DNA of 64,000 nucleotides, taken from positions 179 through 64,178 of the forward strand of contig NZ_LMQR01000002.1 of the NCBI RefSeq assembly GCF_001424645.1. The letters are read 5' to 3'. The position numbers and the translations under genes are program-made. Below, piece after piece: positions 27,451 to 35,663 of this stretch (the first letter of the stretch is position 1; the number at the start of each line of letters is the position of its first letter). The notes under the pieces were generated by a model that was given only the letters and a program-made list of their open reading frames with translations, was not told the DNA's origin and ran no database searches. The stretch comes from Frigoribacterium sp. Leaf415. Its GTDB lineage: Bacteria; Actinomycetota; Actinomycetes; Actinomycetales; Microbacteriaceae.

Positions 27451-28481
27451 CGTTCTTCTCCTGCGGTGGTTGCCGAGGTCGTGACGGCGCCGGCCGTGTC
27501 GCGTCGCAGCACGTAGCGCTGGTAGACGAGGGCGACGACGAGCGAGATGAGGAACAGCACGACCGCGACGGCGTTGCCGTAGCCGTAGCTGCCCGAGGTG
27601 CGGCCGTTCGCGACCATGTAGGTCGCCATGGTCGAGGTGCCGGCGGTCGCCGCGATGTACTGACCCCAGATGATGTAGACGAGGTCGAACAGCTGCAGCG
27701 AGCCGATGATCGACAGGAACGCCCAGATGCGCAGGGTCGGGCCGAGCAGCGGCAGCGTGATGCGGCGTTGGATCTGCCACCAGCTCGCGCCGTCGATGGC
27801 CGCGGCCTCGCTGAGCTCTTCGGGCACGCCCTGCAGACCGGCGAGGAAGAGGATGACGGCGAAGCCGACGTACTTCCAGGTGATGATCACCAGCAGCGTC
27901 CAGATGGCGATGCTGGGGTCTGCGAGCCAGTCGGTGGCGAGCGAGCCGAGGCCGACCTTGGTGAGCAGGTCGTTGACGGCGCCGCTGCCCTGGAGCATGA
28001 GGCTCCAGCCCGTGCCGACGACGACCTCGCTGATGACGTACGGCACGAAGATCAGCACGCGGATCAGCGATTGACCGCGCAGCTTGCGGTTGAGCAGCAA
28101 CGCGAGTCCGATGGCGACCGGGCCCTGCAGCACGAGCGAGAGCACGACGATCGTCGCGTTGTGCCGCAACGCGTCGAGGAAGGTCGGGTCCTGGAAGATC
28201 GTGACGTAGTTGCGGAACCCGACGAAGTCGGTCGGCGGGCCGAAGCCGGACCAGCTGAAGAAGCCGTAGTAGGCGGCCATCACGATCGGGAAGACCACGA
28301 ACGCCAGGAACACCACGAGGGCGGGGCCGACGAGCAGGGCGATCTCGAGGCCGCGGGCGCCACGCCCCTTCCGGGACACGGCCCGGGAGGCCGCCGGGGG
28401 CGAGGCGAGTGCCTCGCCCCCGGCGGTGGCGTGAGGCCGCGAGGGTGCGGCGGGCCGCACGGAGGGTTCGCGGAGACTCAC
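27447..28481 (-). CDS. Carbohydrate ABC transporter permease (MalF type), GH3 locus
   Basis: A 344-residue CUT1 permease with a long Ala/Pro-rich cytoplasmic N terminus, six helices and the EAA loop EELSEAAAIDGASWWQIQRRITLP near 235-258. GTG 28481 follows AGAGG. It starts 10 bp after the binding-protein stop. It partners the MalG-type permease and the lipoprotein; no ATPase gene is in the locus. Confidence 0.85.
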   Translation of the reverse strand: MSLREPSVRPAAPSRPHATAGGEALASPPAASRAVSRKGRGARGLEIALLVGPALVVFLAFVVFPIVMAAYYGFFSWSGFGPPTDFVGFRNYVTIFQDPTFLDALRHNATIVVLSLVLQGPVAIGLALLLNRKLRGQSLIRVLIFVPYVISEVVVGTGWSLMLQGSGAVNDLLTKVGLGSLATDWLADPSIAIWTLLVIITWKYVGFAVILFLAGLQGVPEELSEAAAIDGASWWQIQRRITLPLLGPTLRIWAFLSIIGSLQLFDLVYIIWGQYIAATAGTSTMATYMVANGRTSGSYGYGNAVAVVLFLISLVVALVYQRYVLRRDTAGAVTTSATTAGEER

Positions 28482-28491
28482 GATCCGACCT

Positions 28492-29778
28492 CTACGCCTT
28501 CTTGGCGGCGGCGTCGACGGCGTCGACGAACTGCTGGGGCGTGCCGTCGCCCGAGAGCAGGTCGACCACGGCGACGTTCATCGCGTTGCCGACGTTCAGG
28601 CCGTAGACGGTGTCGAGCCACTGCGAGACGAACGGGGCGTCGTTGTAGGCGCTGAGCACGTCCTGCAGGTAGGGCTCGGTGACGGCCTCCTGGGCGACCG
28701 TGTTGACGGGAGGCGCGTTGAAGGCCTTGTAGTACGCCGTCTGCACGTCGGGGGTCGCCAGGTAGTTCAGGAAGTCGACGCACGAGTCGGGCGCACCGGC
28801 CGAGCAGGAGTACCCGTCGACCCCGCCCATGATGGCGCCGGCCTCGCCGTCACCGCCGTCGACGGCGGGGAAGGGGAACCAGCCGAGGTCGGCCAGCGGC
28901 TGCTGGTCGGGCGTGAGCGAGGCGATGACGCCGGGGTTCCAGGCACCCATGAGCTCCATGCCCGCCTGGTGGTTGGCGATCAGACCGGCCGAGCTGCCGG
29001 CACCCTGCTGGGCGGCCGTCGTGAGGAACCCGTCGTTGAAGGGCTCGGTGTCGCGGAAGTCGGCGAGGTCCTCGGCCGCCTTGACCCAGCAGTCGTCGCT
29101 GAAGTCGCGGTCGGTCGCGGCCTTCTCGAGCACGTCCGAGCTGCACGAGCGGAGCGCGAAGAAGAAGTACCAGTGCGCGGCGGGCCAGGCGTCCTTGCCG
29201 CCGAGCGCGACGGGCGAGACGCCCGAGCCCTTGAGGGCGGTGACGGCCTCGTCGAGCTCGTCCATCGTCTTCGGGGCCTCGGTGATGCCGGCCGCGTCGA
29301 AGAGGTCCTGGCTGTACCAGAAGCCCCCGGGGAGGACGGCGACGGGCATCGAGTAGACCTTGCCGTCGACCGAACCCGACCCGAAGGTGCCCTCGCTGAT
29401 GTCCTGCTTCGCGTCGTCCGAGATGACGTCGGTGAGGTCCTTGACCTGTCCGGCCGAGACCATCGCCTGGAGCTTGCCGCCGCCCCGCTGGAGGAACACG
29501 TCGGGGGCGTCGCCCGAGTTGAGGGCGGTCTGGAGCTTGCTGTCGAAGTCCTCGTTCTGCACGGTCTGGACGTCGATCTTCACGTCCGGGTTGGCCTTCT
29601 CGAAGTCGGCCGCGGTCGCCGTCCAGAAGTCCTGGCCGGGGCCGGTCGTCGAGTTCTGCCAGAGCGTAAGCGTGCCGTCGTCCGACCCGCTTCCGCCCCC
29701 GGTGCTGCAGCCGGTCAGCAGTCCCGCTCCGATCAGCAGGGCCGCCGACCCGGCCAGGAGCCGTCGAGATGTGGTCAT
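28492..29778 (-). CDS. Sugar-binding lipoprotein of the GH3 locus
   Basis: A 428-residue family 1 solute-binding lipoprotein. The lipobox is LLTGC, then a Gly/Ser linker and LTLWQNSTTGPGQ. Mature motifs include VDVQTVQNEDF-like strands, APDVFLQRGG and YSMPVAVLPGGFWYS. It contains four cysteines in the C-terminal half, which may form disulfides. ATG 29778 has AAAAGGTGG upstream. First gene of the operon; preceded by a LacI-type operator and a TTGACA box. The substrate is probably a beta-linked gluco- or xylo-oligosaccharide, judging from GH3. Confidence 0.85.
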   Translation of the reverse strand: MTTSRRLLAGSAALLIGAGLLTGCSTGGGSGSDDGTLTLWQNSTTGPGQDFWTATAADFEKANPDVKIDVQTVQNEDFDSKLQTALNSGDAPDVFLQRGGGKLQAMVSAGQVKDLTDVISDDAKQDISEGTFGSGSVDGKVYSMPVAVLPGGFWYSQDLFDAAGITEAPKTMDELDEAVTALKGSGVSPVALGGKDAWPAAHWYFFFALRSCSSDVLEKAATDRDFSDDCWVKAAEDLADFRDTEPFNDGFLTTAAQQGAGSSAGLIANHQAGMELMGAWNPGVIASLTPDQQPLADLGWFPFPAVDGGDGEAGAIMGGVDGYSCSAGAPDSCVDFLNYLATPDVQTAYYKAFNAPPVNTVAQEAVTEPYLQDVLSAYNDAPFVSQWLDTVYGLNVGNAMNVAVVDLLSGDGTPQQFVDAVDAAAKKA

Positions 29779-29876
29779 GGTTCCACCTTTTCCTCTTCGT
29801 TGAGCGGCCGTGGTCGGCCGAGCGTGCCGTGCTCCGATGCGCGGCATGGCCTCAGTGTCAAAAATGTCCGGGGCGG

Positions 29877-29896
29877 TGTCAAACGTTTTCGAAAAC
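29877..29896. promoter_or_regulatory. LacI-family operator and -35 box of the GH3 operon
   Basis: GTTTTCGAAAAC (29885-29896) is a perfect 12-bp palindrome. Immediately next to it, on the minus strand, is TTGACA (29877-29882), the likely -35 of the binding-protein gene, with a second TTGACA copy at 29856-29861. Repressor binding would hinder polymerase at this promoter and, 27 bp away, at the divergent LacI start. Confidence 0.7.
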
Positions 29897-29922
29897 CATT
29901 TCCGTCAGGCTAGGCTGCCGAC

Positions 29923-30933
29923 GTGATGACGGCACGGGTGACGATCCACGACGTGGCACGGGCGGCCGGGGTGTCGGTCGCGACGGTGTCGAAGGCGGTC
30001 AACGGGCGCTACGGCGTCTCGGCCCAGGCGATCGAGCGCGTCATGGCGGCGGTCGACGAGCTCGGCTACGAGTCGAGCCTGGTGGCCAGCAGCATGCGGG
30101 CCCGCCGCACCGGCGTGATCGGGGTGCTGGTCGCCGACTTCGAGCCGTTCAGCTCGGAGGTCCTCAAGGGGGTCGGGGCGGCCGTGCGGTCACGCGGTGC
30201 CGAGTACGACCTGCTGGCCTACAGCGGGGCGCACCGTGGCGAGAACACCGGATGGGAACGTCGATCGCTCAGCCGGTTGAGCGGCACGCTGATCGACGGC
30301 GCGATCCTCGTCACGCCGTCCGTGCTGACGACGGCCGCGAGCATCCCCGTGGTGGCCGTCGACCCGCACACCGGACGCACCGACCTGCCGTCGGTCGAGG
30401 CCGACAGCCGCGGCGGCGCGTTGCTCGCCGTCGAGCACCTGCTCGGCCTGGGCCACCGGCGCATCGGCTTCCTGGCCGGGCGCCCGGACCTGCGGTCGGC
30501 GTCGTTGCGCGAGGCGGGCTACGTGCAGGCGCTGCGGGCGGCCGGCATCACACGCGACCCGGGCCTGACCCGCAACGGCGACTTCGAACTGACGGCCTCG
30601 CGGCAGGCGGCCCGCTCCCTGCTCACCAGTGCCGACCGGCCGACCGCCGTCTTCGCCGCCAACGACCTCTCGGCCATCGCCCTGCTGCGCACCGCCCTCG
30701 ACCTCGGCCTGCGCGTGCCCGACGACCTCAGCATCGTCGGGTTCGACGACATCCCCGAGGCGTCGCGCGAGTCGCCGCCGTTGACGACCGTGCAGCAGCC
30801 CATGCAGCGGCTCGGCAGCGCGGCGGCGGGCATGCTCTTCACGATGCTCGAGGGCGGCGAGCCGGCCGCGCCCGAGGTGCAGCTGCCGACCCGGCTCGTG
30901 GTGCGCGGGACGACGGGGCCGCCGCGCGGGTGA
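29923..30933 (+). CDS. LacI family repressor of the GH3 locus
   Basis: A 336-residue protein with a canonical LacI head (VTIHDVARAAGVSVATVSKAVNG) and sensor domain (TGVIGVLVADFEPFSSEV, AIPVVAVDPH-like strand, VGFDDIPEASRESPPLTTVQQP). The last block is the typical LacI dimer region. A -10 box TAGGCT ends six bases before GTG 29923, so the transcript is probably leaderless; ATG 29926 is equally possible. It is divergent from the GH3 sugar operon and shares the operator. Confidence 0.9.
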   Translation: MMTARVTIHDVARAAGVSVATVSKAVNGRYGVSAQAIERVMAAVDELGYESSLVASSMRARRTGVIGVLVADFEPFSSEVLKGVGAAVRSRGAEYDLLAYSGAHRGENTGWERRSLSRLSGTLIDGAILVTPSVLTTAASIPVVAVDPHTGRTDLPSVEADSRGGALLAVEHLLGLGHRRIGFLAGRPDLRSASLREAGYVQALRAAGITRDPGLTRNGDFELTASRQAARSLLTSADRPTAVFAANDLSAIALLRTALDLGLRVPDDLSIVGFDDIPEASRESPPLTTVQQPMQRLGSAAAGMLFTMLEGGEPAAPEVQLPTRLVVRGTTGPPRG

Positions 30934-30954
30934 GGCCCGCGACTCCGCTTCCTG

Positions 30955-30984
30955 TTTACACTTCCCTACGTCCTGGCGTACCCT
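30955..30984 (+). promoter_or_regulatory. Promoter of the HTH/nucleotidyltransferase pair
   Basis: TTTACA (30955-30960) and TACCCT (30979-30984) are 18 bp apart. The expected start of transcription falls on the ATG at 30992, giving a leaderless mRNA. Confidence 0.65.
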
Positions 30985-30991
30985 TGTGTGC

Positions 30992-31633
30992 ATGCCCGAA
31001 CAGAGTGTCGCTGACTACGCCGCCAAGAACGGCCTCTCGGTCCGCCGCGTCCAGGCGCAGGCGGCGTGCGGCGCACTACCCGCGCGACGGGTCGCGGGGC
31101 GTTGGCTGATCGACGATTCACTCGAACACCGGGCCGTCGCTCGGCGCCCTCTCGGTTTGCGCATGCAAAGGGCCCTGTCCGCACGTCTCGACGATCTCGA
31201 CGACGGGTTGACGCCCACCGAGAGAGTGCGCCTCACGAGGCACCTCGACGAGTTGAGGTCTGCCGCCGACCCCGCCGATCTCATCTGGGCATGGTTCCGA
31301 CCGCGGCGACCCCTACGACTCGACGGGCTCCCGAGCGACGTCGCCGACCTCCCCGGCGACGGCCGCGTCGTCCCCTCCGGGTTCAGCGACCCACGTGCCG
31401 GGATCGCAGCGGCCGGAATGCTCGAGGCCCACATCGGCGCCGACGACCTCGACGCCGTGCTCGACGACTTCATCCTCGAACCCTCCGACCGGCCCACCGT
31501 CCTGTTGCACGTCGACGACGTCCGCCCGAGTGATCCGGTGCCGCTGGCGGTCCTGCTCGTGGACCTCGCACAGGGTCCCGGGCCGCGCGAGAGGGCCCAG
31601 GTCGGCCGACTCGTGGCCGAACACCTGACATGA
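30992..31633 (+). CDS. HTH protein, putative antitoxin of a nucleotidyltransferase pair
   Basis: A 213-residue protein. Residues 1-42 look like an excisionase/MerR-type helix-turn-helix (VADYAAKNGLSVRRVQAQAA, GALPARRVAGRWLID). The remainder is acidic and helical and is not recognised (LDDGLTPTERVRLTRHLDEL, VLLHVDDVRPSDPVPLAVLL). The start is the leaderless ATG at 30992. It overlaps the nucleotidyltransferase by four bases (ATGA). HTH protein followed by an AbiEii-like nucleotidyltransferase is the layout of type IV toxin-antitoxin and abortive-infection modules, in which the first protein represses the operon and neutralises the second. Function is inferred from this layout. Confidence 0.6.
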   Translation: MPEQSVADYAAKNGLSVRRVQAQAACGALPARRVAGRWLIDDSLEHRAVARRPLGLRMQRALSARLDDLDDGLTPTERVRLTRHLDELRSAADPADLIWAWFRPRRPLRLDGLPSDVADLPGDGRVVPSGFSDPRAGIAAAGMLEAHIGADDLDAVLDDFILEPSDRPTVLLHVDDVRPSDPVPLAVLLVDLAQGPGPRERAQVGRLVAEHLT

Positions 31634-32355
31634 CGATCGTCGCCCCCGTCATGACGCCGGCTCAGGCAGCCGCTTGGCATGCCCTCTTCGCCGTCCACCA
31701 GCGGCTGCCGACCGGTTGGTGCCTCGTGGGCGGCCAGATGGTCCATTCGTTGTGCTGGGAGCACGGGATCACCGCGTCCCGTCCCACCGAGGACGCAGAC
31801 GCCGCGCTGGACGTCCGAGCACATCCCCGGATGCTCTTCGACTTCACCAGCAGCCTCGCGGGCCTCGGCTACGAGCCGAACGGCGAGTCGTGGACCGGTC
31901 ACCACCATCGATGGGTGAACGGCCGAGCGCAGATCGACGTCTTGATCCCGCGCTTCCTCGGCGAACGAGCGGATTCCCGACGAGGTGCCTCGGGTGGGAC
32001 GACGATCGCGTCCGCGGGCGCGCAAGGGGCGTTGAACCGGGCAGAGCCGGTGCAGGTCGAGGTCGCCGGTGTCGTCGGAACGGTTCTCAGACCGACGCTG
32101 CAAGGCGCCTTGTTCGCCAAGGCGGCAGCTCTCGTCAACGACGACCCGAATCCCGACCGCCATCTCCTCGACATCGCCCTGCTCGGCACGGCCGTGGGCC
32201 GGACCGTCCGCCTCGGCGACGGCGCGACGGCCGTCGAGAGGCGTCGCCTGCTCTCCGCGCTGGCACGCCTCGATCGCCGTCCGACCCTGACGGCCGGACT
32301 CGAGCGCGGTCCGGGTGTGACTCGTCGACTCCGGCTCGCTCTCGACCGCACCTGA
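31630..32355 (+). CDS. AbiEii-like nucleotidyltransferase, putative toxin
   Basis: A 241-residue protein with nucleotidyltransferase signatures: WCLVGGQMVHSL (the GG motif, residues 30-41), RPTEDADAALDV (the D-x-D metal pair near 53-58) and the third acidic residue in AQIDVLIPR. The C-terminal part is Arg- and Leu-rich and helical. This arrangement suits AbiEii/MenT-type enzymes, which transfer nucleotides to tRNA or other targets and arrest growth; antibiotic-modifying or house-keeping NTases are alternatives. Translation is coupled to the HTH gene. Tandem hairpin repeats and a strong terminator lie just downstream. Codon use has more T- and A-ending codons than its neighbours, consistent with acquisition. 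Confidence 0.65.
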   Translation: MTIVAPVMTPAQAAAWHALFAVHQRLPTGWCLVGGQMVHSLCWEHGITASRPTEDADAALDVRAHPRMLFDFTSSLAGLGYEPNGESWTGHHHRWVNGRAQIDVLIPRFLGERADSRRGASGGTTIASAGAQGALNRAEPVQVEVAGVVGTVLRPTLQGALFAKAAALVNDDPNPDRHLLDIALLGTAVGRTVRLGDGATAVERRRLLSALARLDRRPTLTAGLERGPGVTRRLRLALDRT

Positions 32356-32400
32356 CCTCGACCCCCGCAGACCCCGGTGTCGCCCTTGACACCAGAGTCC

Positions 32401-32475
32401 GTGCCGGGAGTTCGGGCTCCCGACGGTGCCGGCGGTTCGGGCCGCCGACGGTGTCAGCGGTTCGGGCCGCCGACG
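32401..32475. repeat. Three tandem 25-bp hairpin repeats
   Basis: Exactly three head-to-tail 25-bp units at 32401, 32426 and 32451. Each holds a short stem-loop: GGGAG/CTCCC in unit 1 and GCGG/CCGC types in units 2 and 3, around TTCGGG. Both arms change together between units 1 and 2, so pairing is maintained. The array directly follows the nucleotidyltransferase gene. Confidence 0.75.
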
Positions 32476-32582
32476 TCGTGCCGCGACGGGGTCGGTCGGG
32501 CACGAGGCGCCCAGGGGCACCCGGGCATGTCTTCGGAGCAGCACGCCTCCCCCGTTTGGGTGACATCGCGAGAAAAACGGAA

Positions 32583-32622
32583 ACGCAGGAGGCGCGGGTC
32601 ACGCGACCCGCGCCTCCTGCGT
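32583..32622. terminator. Perfect 18-bp stem terminator made from the dispersed motif
   Basis: Arms 32583-32600 and 32605-32622 are fully complementary with a 4-nt ACGC loop; the stem contains GGAGGCGCGGGTC. It lies between the convergent ends of the nucleotidyltransferase and MatC-like genes and would terminate both. Confidence 0.8.
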
Positions 32623-32661
32623 CCTCGAGGCCGTCAGGCCCGACCGATCAGGCCCGACCGA

Positions 32662-34017
32662 TCAGGCCCAGAGGAACGGCACCACGAACGCCAGCAGCGT
32701 GACGACCGGTCCGATGACCACCATCGAGAGGCCCCATCGGGTCAGGTGGCGGTAGAGGCGCGGTCGGTCCTCCTCGACGCCCGAGGCGACGATGGTCGCG
32801 CCGGTCGTGCCGAACGGGGCGCAGTCGACGAGTGAGGCGGAGATCGCCAGGGCGTAGATGAAGCCGGTCATCTCGAGTCCGCCGCCCGGGACGAGCAGGG
32901 GCACGGCGAGCGGGATGAGCGCGCCCAGGATGCCGATGGTCGAGGCGAAGGCCGACACGAGGCCGGCGATCACGCAGATGACGAACGCGGCGAGCAGCGG
33001 CGACGAGACCGAGCGGGCGACCTCGCCGAGCTGGTCGATGGCGCCGAGCCGCGTCAGGACGCCGACGTAGGTGATGATGCCGCCGAGCAGCAGGATGGTG
33101 TTCCAGTCGATGCGCGCCAGCGACGCCCGACCGACGTCGGGCTTGAGGAAGGCGAGGAAGACGGCGAGCGTCAGCGCGACCGCACCGAGGTTGAGGTCCA
33201 CGTCGAGCAGCGTGATCGTGAAGAAGCCGACGATCAGCACCGGGATGCTCACGAGCACGACGAGCTGGTAGGCGCCGAGTCGGGTGGCGGTGGCCGGCTC
33301 GGTGAGGACTGCGGTGCCGCCCTGACCGTGCCCACCACCGGTGACGGAGGTGCCGCCGCTTCCGCCGGTGCCGCCGGCCGCCACCGTGGCCCGGGCGACG
33401 CCCGCGGCCCGGGTCCGGGCGATGAGCTCGCGACCACCGAACAGGAAGAACGCGACCAGCACGACGAGCGTGTTCACGCCGACCGAGAGGCCGAACATCA
33501 GACCCGGGTTGTAGGGGATGCCCGAGGCACGCGCCACGGTCATGACCGTGATGCCGTTGATGCTCGTCGGGGCCAGGGCACCGCCCACGATGGCCGAGCT
33601 CATGACGATGCCCATCATCGTCGAGTGGATCTTGTGCTTGTGGGCCAGGCTCATCGCGATCGGCACGATCGTGAAGGCGGCGTGCGACGTGCCGAGGCAC
33701 GCGACGAGCGTGCCGATGACGAACATCGCCCAGGGGATGAGCGCCACGCGGTCGCCGATCAGACCGACCGAGCGGTCGACCAGCCAGTCCACGACGCCGG
33801 TCTCGCGGGCGATGCCGAACAGGTAGGTGATGCCGAGCAGGATCAGCAGGGCGTCGACCGGGAAGCCGCCGAGGACGTCGTCGAGGCTCTCGCCGACGAC
33901 GAGCACGCCGACCAGGAGGGCGGCGACGAGCGCCAGGGCGCCCATGTGCACGTTGCGGATCGCCGAGAGGGCGAAGACGGCGACGAGGACGATCAGCGCG
34001 ACGAGCTCGACGCTCAT
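32662..34017 (-). CDS. MatC-like dicarboxylate/sugar-acid carrier
   Basis: A 451-residue transporter with 11-12 helices. The N terminus (VELVALIVLVAVFALSAIRNVHMG) matches the MatC N-terminal region, and conserved loops such as GTSHAAFTIVPIA and ASAFASTIGILGALIPL resemble the ion-transporter superfamily of sodium- or proton-coupled anion carriers. A Gly/Thr/Ser-rich cytoplasmic loop lies near residues 215-245. ATG 34017 has GGTGGC upstream. The neighbours are a four-carbon sugar-acid pathway, so tetronate-like acids are the likely substrate rather than malonate. Confidence 0.7.
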   Translation of the reverse strand: MSVELVALIVLVAVFALSAIRNVHMGALALVAALLVGVLVVGESLDDVLGGFPVDALLILLGITYLFGIARETGVVDWLVDRSVGLIGDRVALIPWAMFVIGTLVACLGTSHAAFTIVPIAMSLAHKHKIHSTMMGIVMSSAIVGGALAPTSINGITVMTVARASGIPYNPGLMFGLSVGVNTLVVLVAFFLFGGRELIARTRAAGVARATVAAGGTGGSGGTSVTGGGHGQGGTAVLTEPATATRLGAYQLVVLVSIPVLIVGFFTITLLDVDLNLGAVALTLAVFLAFLKPDVGRASLARIDWNTILLLGGIITYVGVLTRLGAIDQLGEVARSVSSPLLAAFVICVIAGLVSAFASTIGILGALIPLAVPLLVPGGGLEMTGFIYALAISASLVDCAPFGTTGATIVASGVEEDRPRLYRHLTRWGLSMVVIGPVVTLLAFVVPFLWA

Positions 34018-34129
34018 GAGGTCGCCACCGGGGTCGGGTCGGTCGGGTCGGGGGTGAAGGGCATCGTCGTCGATCTCCTGGTTCGGGGTGTCACGGGGTC
34101 GGGGGGAGGGAAAGCCGAGGAGGCGCGGG

Positions 34130-35491
34130 TCAGCGACCCAGCGCGAGCCCGGCCCGGTAGGCCGCCAGCGCCGCCTCGGGCACGTCGGCGAGGTCGTCCA
34201 GTCGCACGAGGGCACCGGGGGCCACGTCGGCCACGAGTCGTGCGCCGCCGAGCAGGTAGTAGGGGGCGATCCCGTCGTCCTCGGGATCGACGATCACGGG
34301 TGCGACACCGGCGATCTCGTGGTGGTGGCCTTCGACGCGGAACGCGGTGCCGGCCGACAGGGCCTCGCCGGCCCGGGCCGCGAGGACCGTGTGCTGCCGG
34401 GGCTCGGGCAGGCGCGACGTCCCGTCGACGGCGGCGACGATGCTGAGCGGGGTCTCGACGCCCATGAAGTGGTACGGCCAGTAGATGCAGGCGTGACGAC
34501 CGTCGCGGCTGACGACGTGTCCCTTGCCCCGCAGCGTCTCCCAGGTGACGGGGTCACCGGTGCGGACGATCACGAAGACGCCGCCGGCGAAGCTGGCCTC
34601 GCCCGGCAGGCGGAGCATCGAGAAGACGTCGACGACGCCGGTGCGGCCGAGCAGACCGCCGTCCTCGCGTGCCGTGTACAGGTCGGCGAGCTCGTCCGGG
34701 CGGGCGACGGGGTAGTGCATGGCCTCGACGTCGGCGCGGGCGCCGGTGTAGAGCGAGACGACGTTCATCTCGCACGAGTCGGCGGCCGCCGCCCGCTTGA
34801 GACCGGCGACCGCGGCGGCACGCGCCTCGACGGTCGCCAGGGGGTCGTCGCCCAGCTCGAGCAACGACGCGAGGGCCGGAGCGTCCACGGTCGTGCCGGC
34901 CTGGTCGACGACGCCCGTGGCGGGGTCGAACGCGAGGTCGTACTCACCCGACTTGCCGAGGGCCACGACGTCGAAGCCGCACTCGAGCACCCACGCGACG
35001 AGACGCAGCAGGTTCGCGGGCTGGTCGCCGTCACCGGGCAGGTAGCGGAGGCCGGCTGCGCGGGCCTTGGCGCTCAACGCCACGCCGGCCACGGACTCGA
35101 CCTCCTTGCTGACCATGACGACGTGCAGGCCGCGCTCGAGAGCGGTGTCGGCATAGCGGTGACCGGCCTCGATGCGACCGGTGGCCTCGACGAGGACGTC
35201 GACACCGTCCCAGTCGACGGCCGAGGCGTCGGCGATCACGGCGACCGAGCCGGCCGACACCGCCTCGGCGGTGGCCGCTGCCGTCGACGGAGTCGCGACG
35301 GACGAGGCGGGCACGCCGAGTTCGTGGAGCATGGCCGTCACCCCGGCGACGTCGGGGTCGACGAGCTGCGTGGCCGTCAGGTCGGGCAGACGGCGCAGCT
35401 GGTCGAGCAGCGTGCGGCCGTACCCACCGTTCGCACCGGTGAGGAGGACGCGGACCGGAGTCGCGCGAGACGTCGTCGAGTGGAGGATCAC
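34130..35491 (-). CDS. SAF-domain homoserine-dehydrogenase-like oxidoreductase
   Basis: A 453-residue protein of the predicted homoserine dehydrogenase group (COG4091 type). The N-terminal Rossmann loop is LLTGANGGYGRTLLDQ; VLVEATGRIEAGHRYA and VVMVSKEVE follow, then a catalytic-like domain and a C-terminal SAF-type domain (HTVLAARAGEALSAGTAF near 370-390). GTG 35491 has only a weak ribosome site. It is divergent from the OtnK/OtnC/DeoR genes across a region with paired DeoR-type repeats and upstream of the carrier, so it is probably the dehydrogenase that makes the 3-oxo acid used by the kinase. The substrate is inferred. Confidence 0.7.
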   Translation of the reverse strand: MILHSTTSRATPVRVLLTGANGGYGRTLLDQLRRLPDLTATQLVDPDVAGVTAMLHELGVPASSVATPSTAAATAEAVSAGSVAVIADASAVDWDGVDVLVEATGRIEAGHRYADTALERGLHVVMVSKEVESVAGVALSAKARAAGLRYLPGDGDQPANLLRLVAWVLECGFDVVALGKSGEYDLAFDPATGVVDQAGTTVDAPALASLLELGDDPLATVEARAAAVAGLKRAAAADSCEMNVVSLYTGARADVEAMHYPVARPDELADLYTAREDGGLLGRTGVVDVFSMLRLPGEASFAGGVFVIVRTGDPVTWETLRGKGHVVSRDGRHACIYWPYHFMGVETPLSIVAAVDGTSRLPEPRQHTVLAARAGEALSAGTAFRVEGHHHEIAGVAPVIVDPEDDGIAPYYLLGGARLVADVAPGALVRLDDLADVPEAALAAYRAGLALGR

Positions 35492-35559
35492 CGTTGTTCC
35501 CGTTCGTTCAAGAGGCCAGGAGCGGCCCGGGCGAGCATGGCAACTGTAGCGAGACTTAT

Positions 35560-35589
35560 CAAATTGTCAAACATCGCACCAAATAGTCA
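35560..35589. promoter_or_regulatory. Direct repeats, probable DeoR-type operator
   Basis: CAAATTGTCA (35560-35569) and CAAATAGTCA (35580-35589) are repeated exactly 20 bp apart in the divergent region between the SAF oxidoreductase and the OtnK-like gene. The patch is AT-rich in GC-rich surroundings. Two direct half-sites two helical turns apart fit DeoR-family binding and would control both directions. Confidence 0.6.
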
Positions 35590-35663
35590 CATAGACTGTC
35601 CACGCTCGCGGCGCCGACACGGCAGCACCGCGAGCCCGCCCGCCCGCCACCGAGAGGTCCCGC

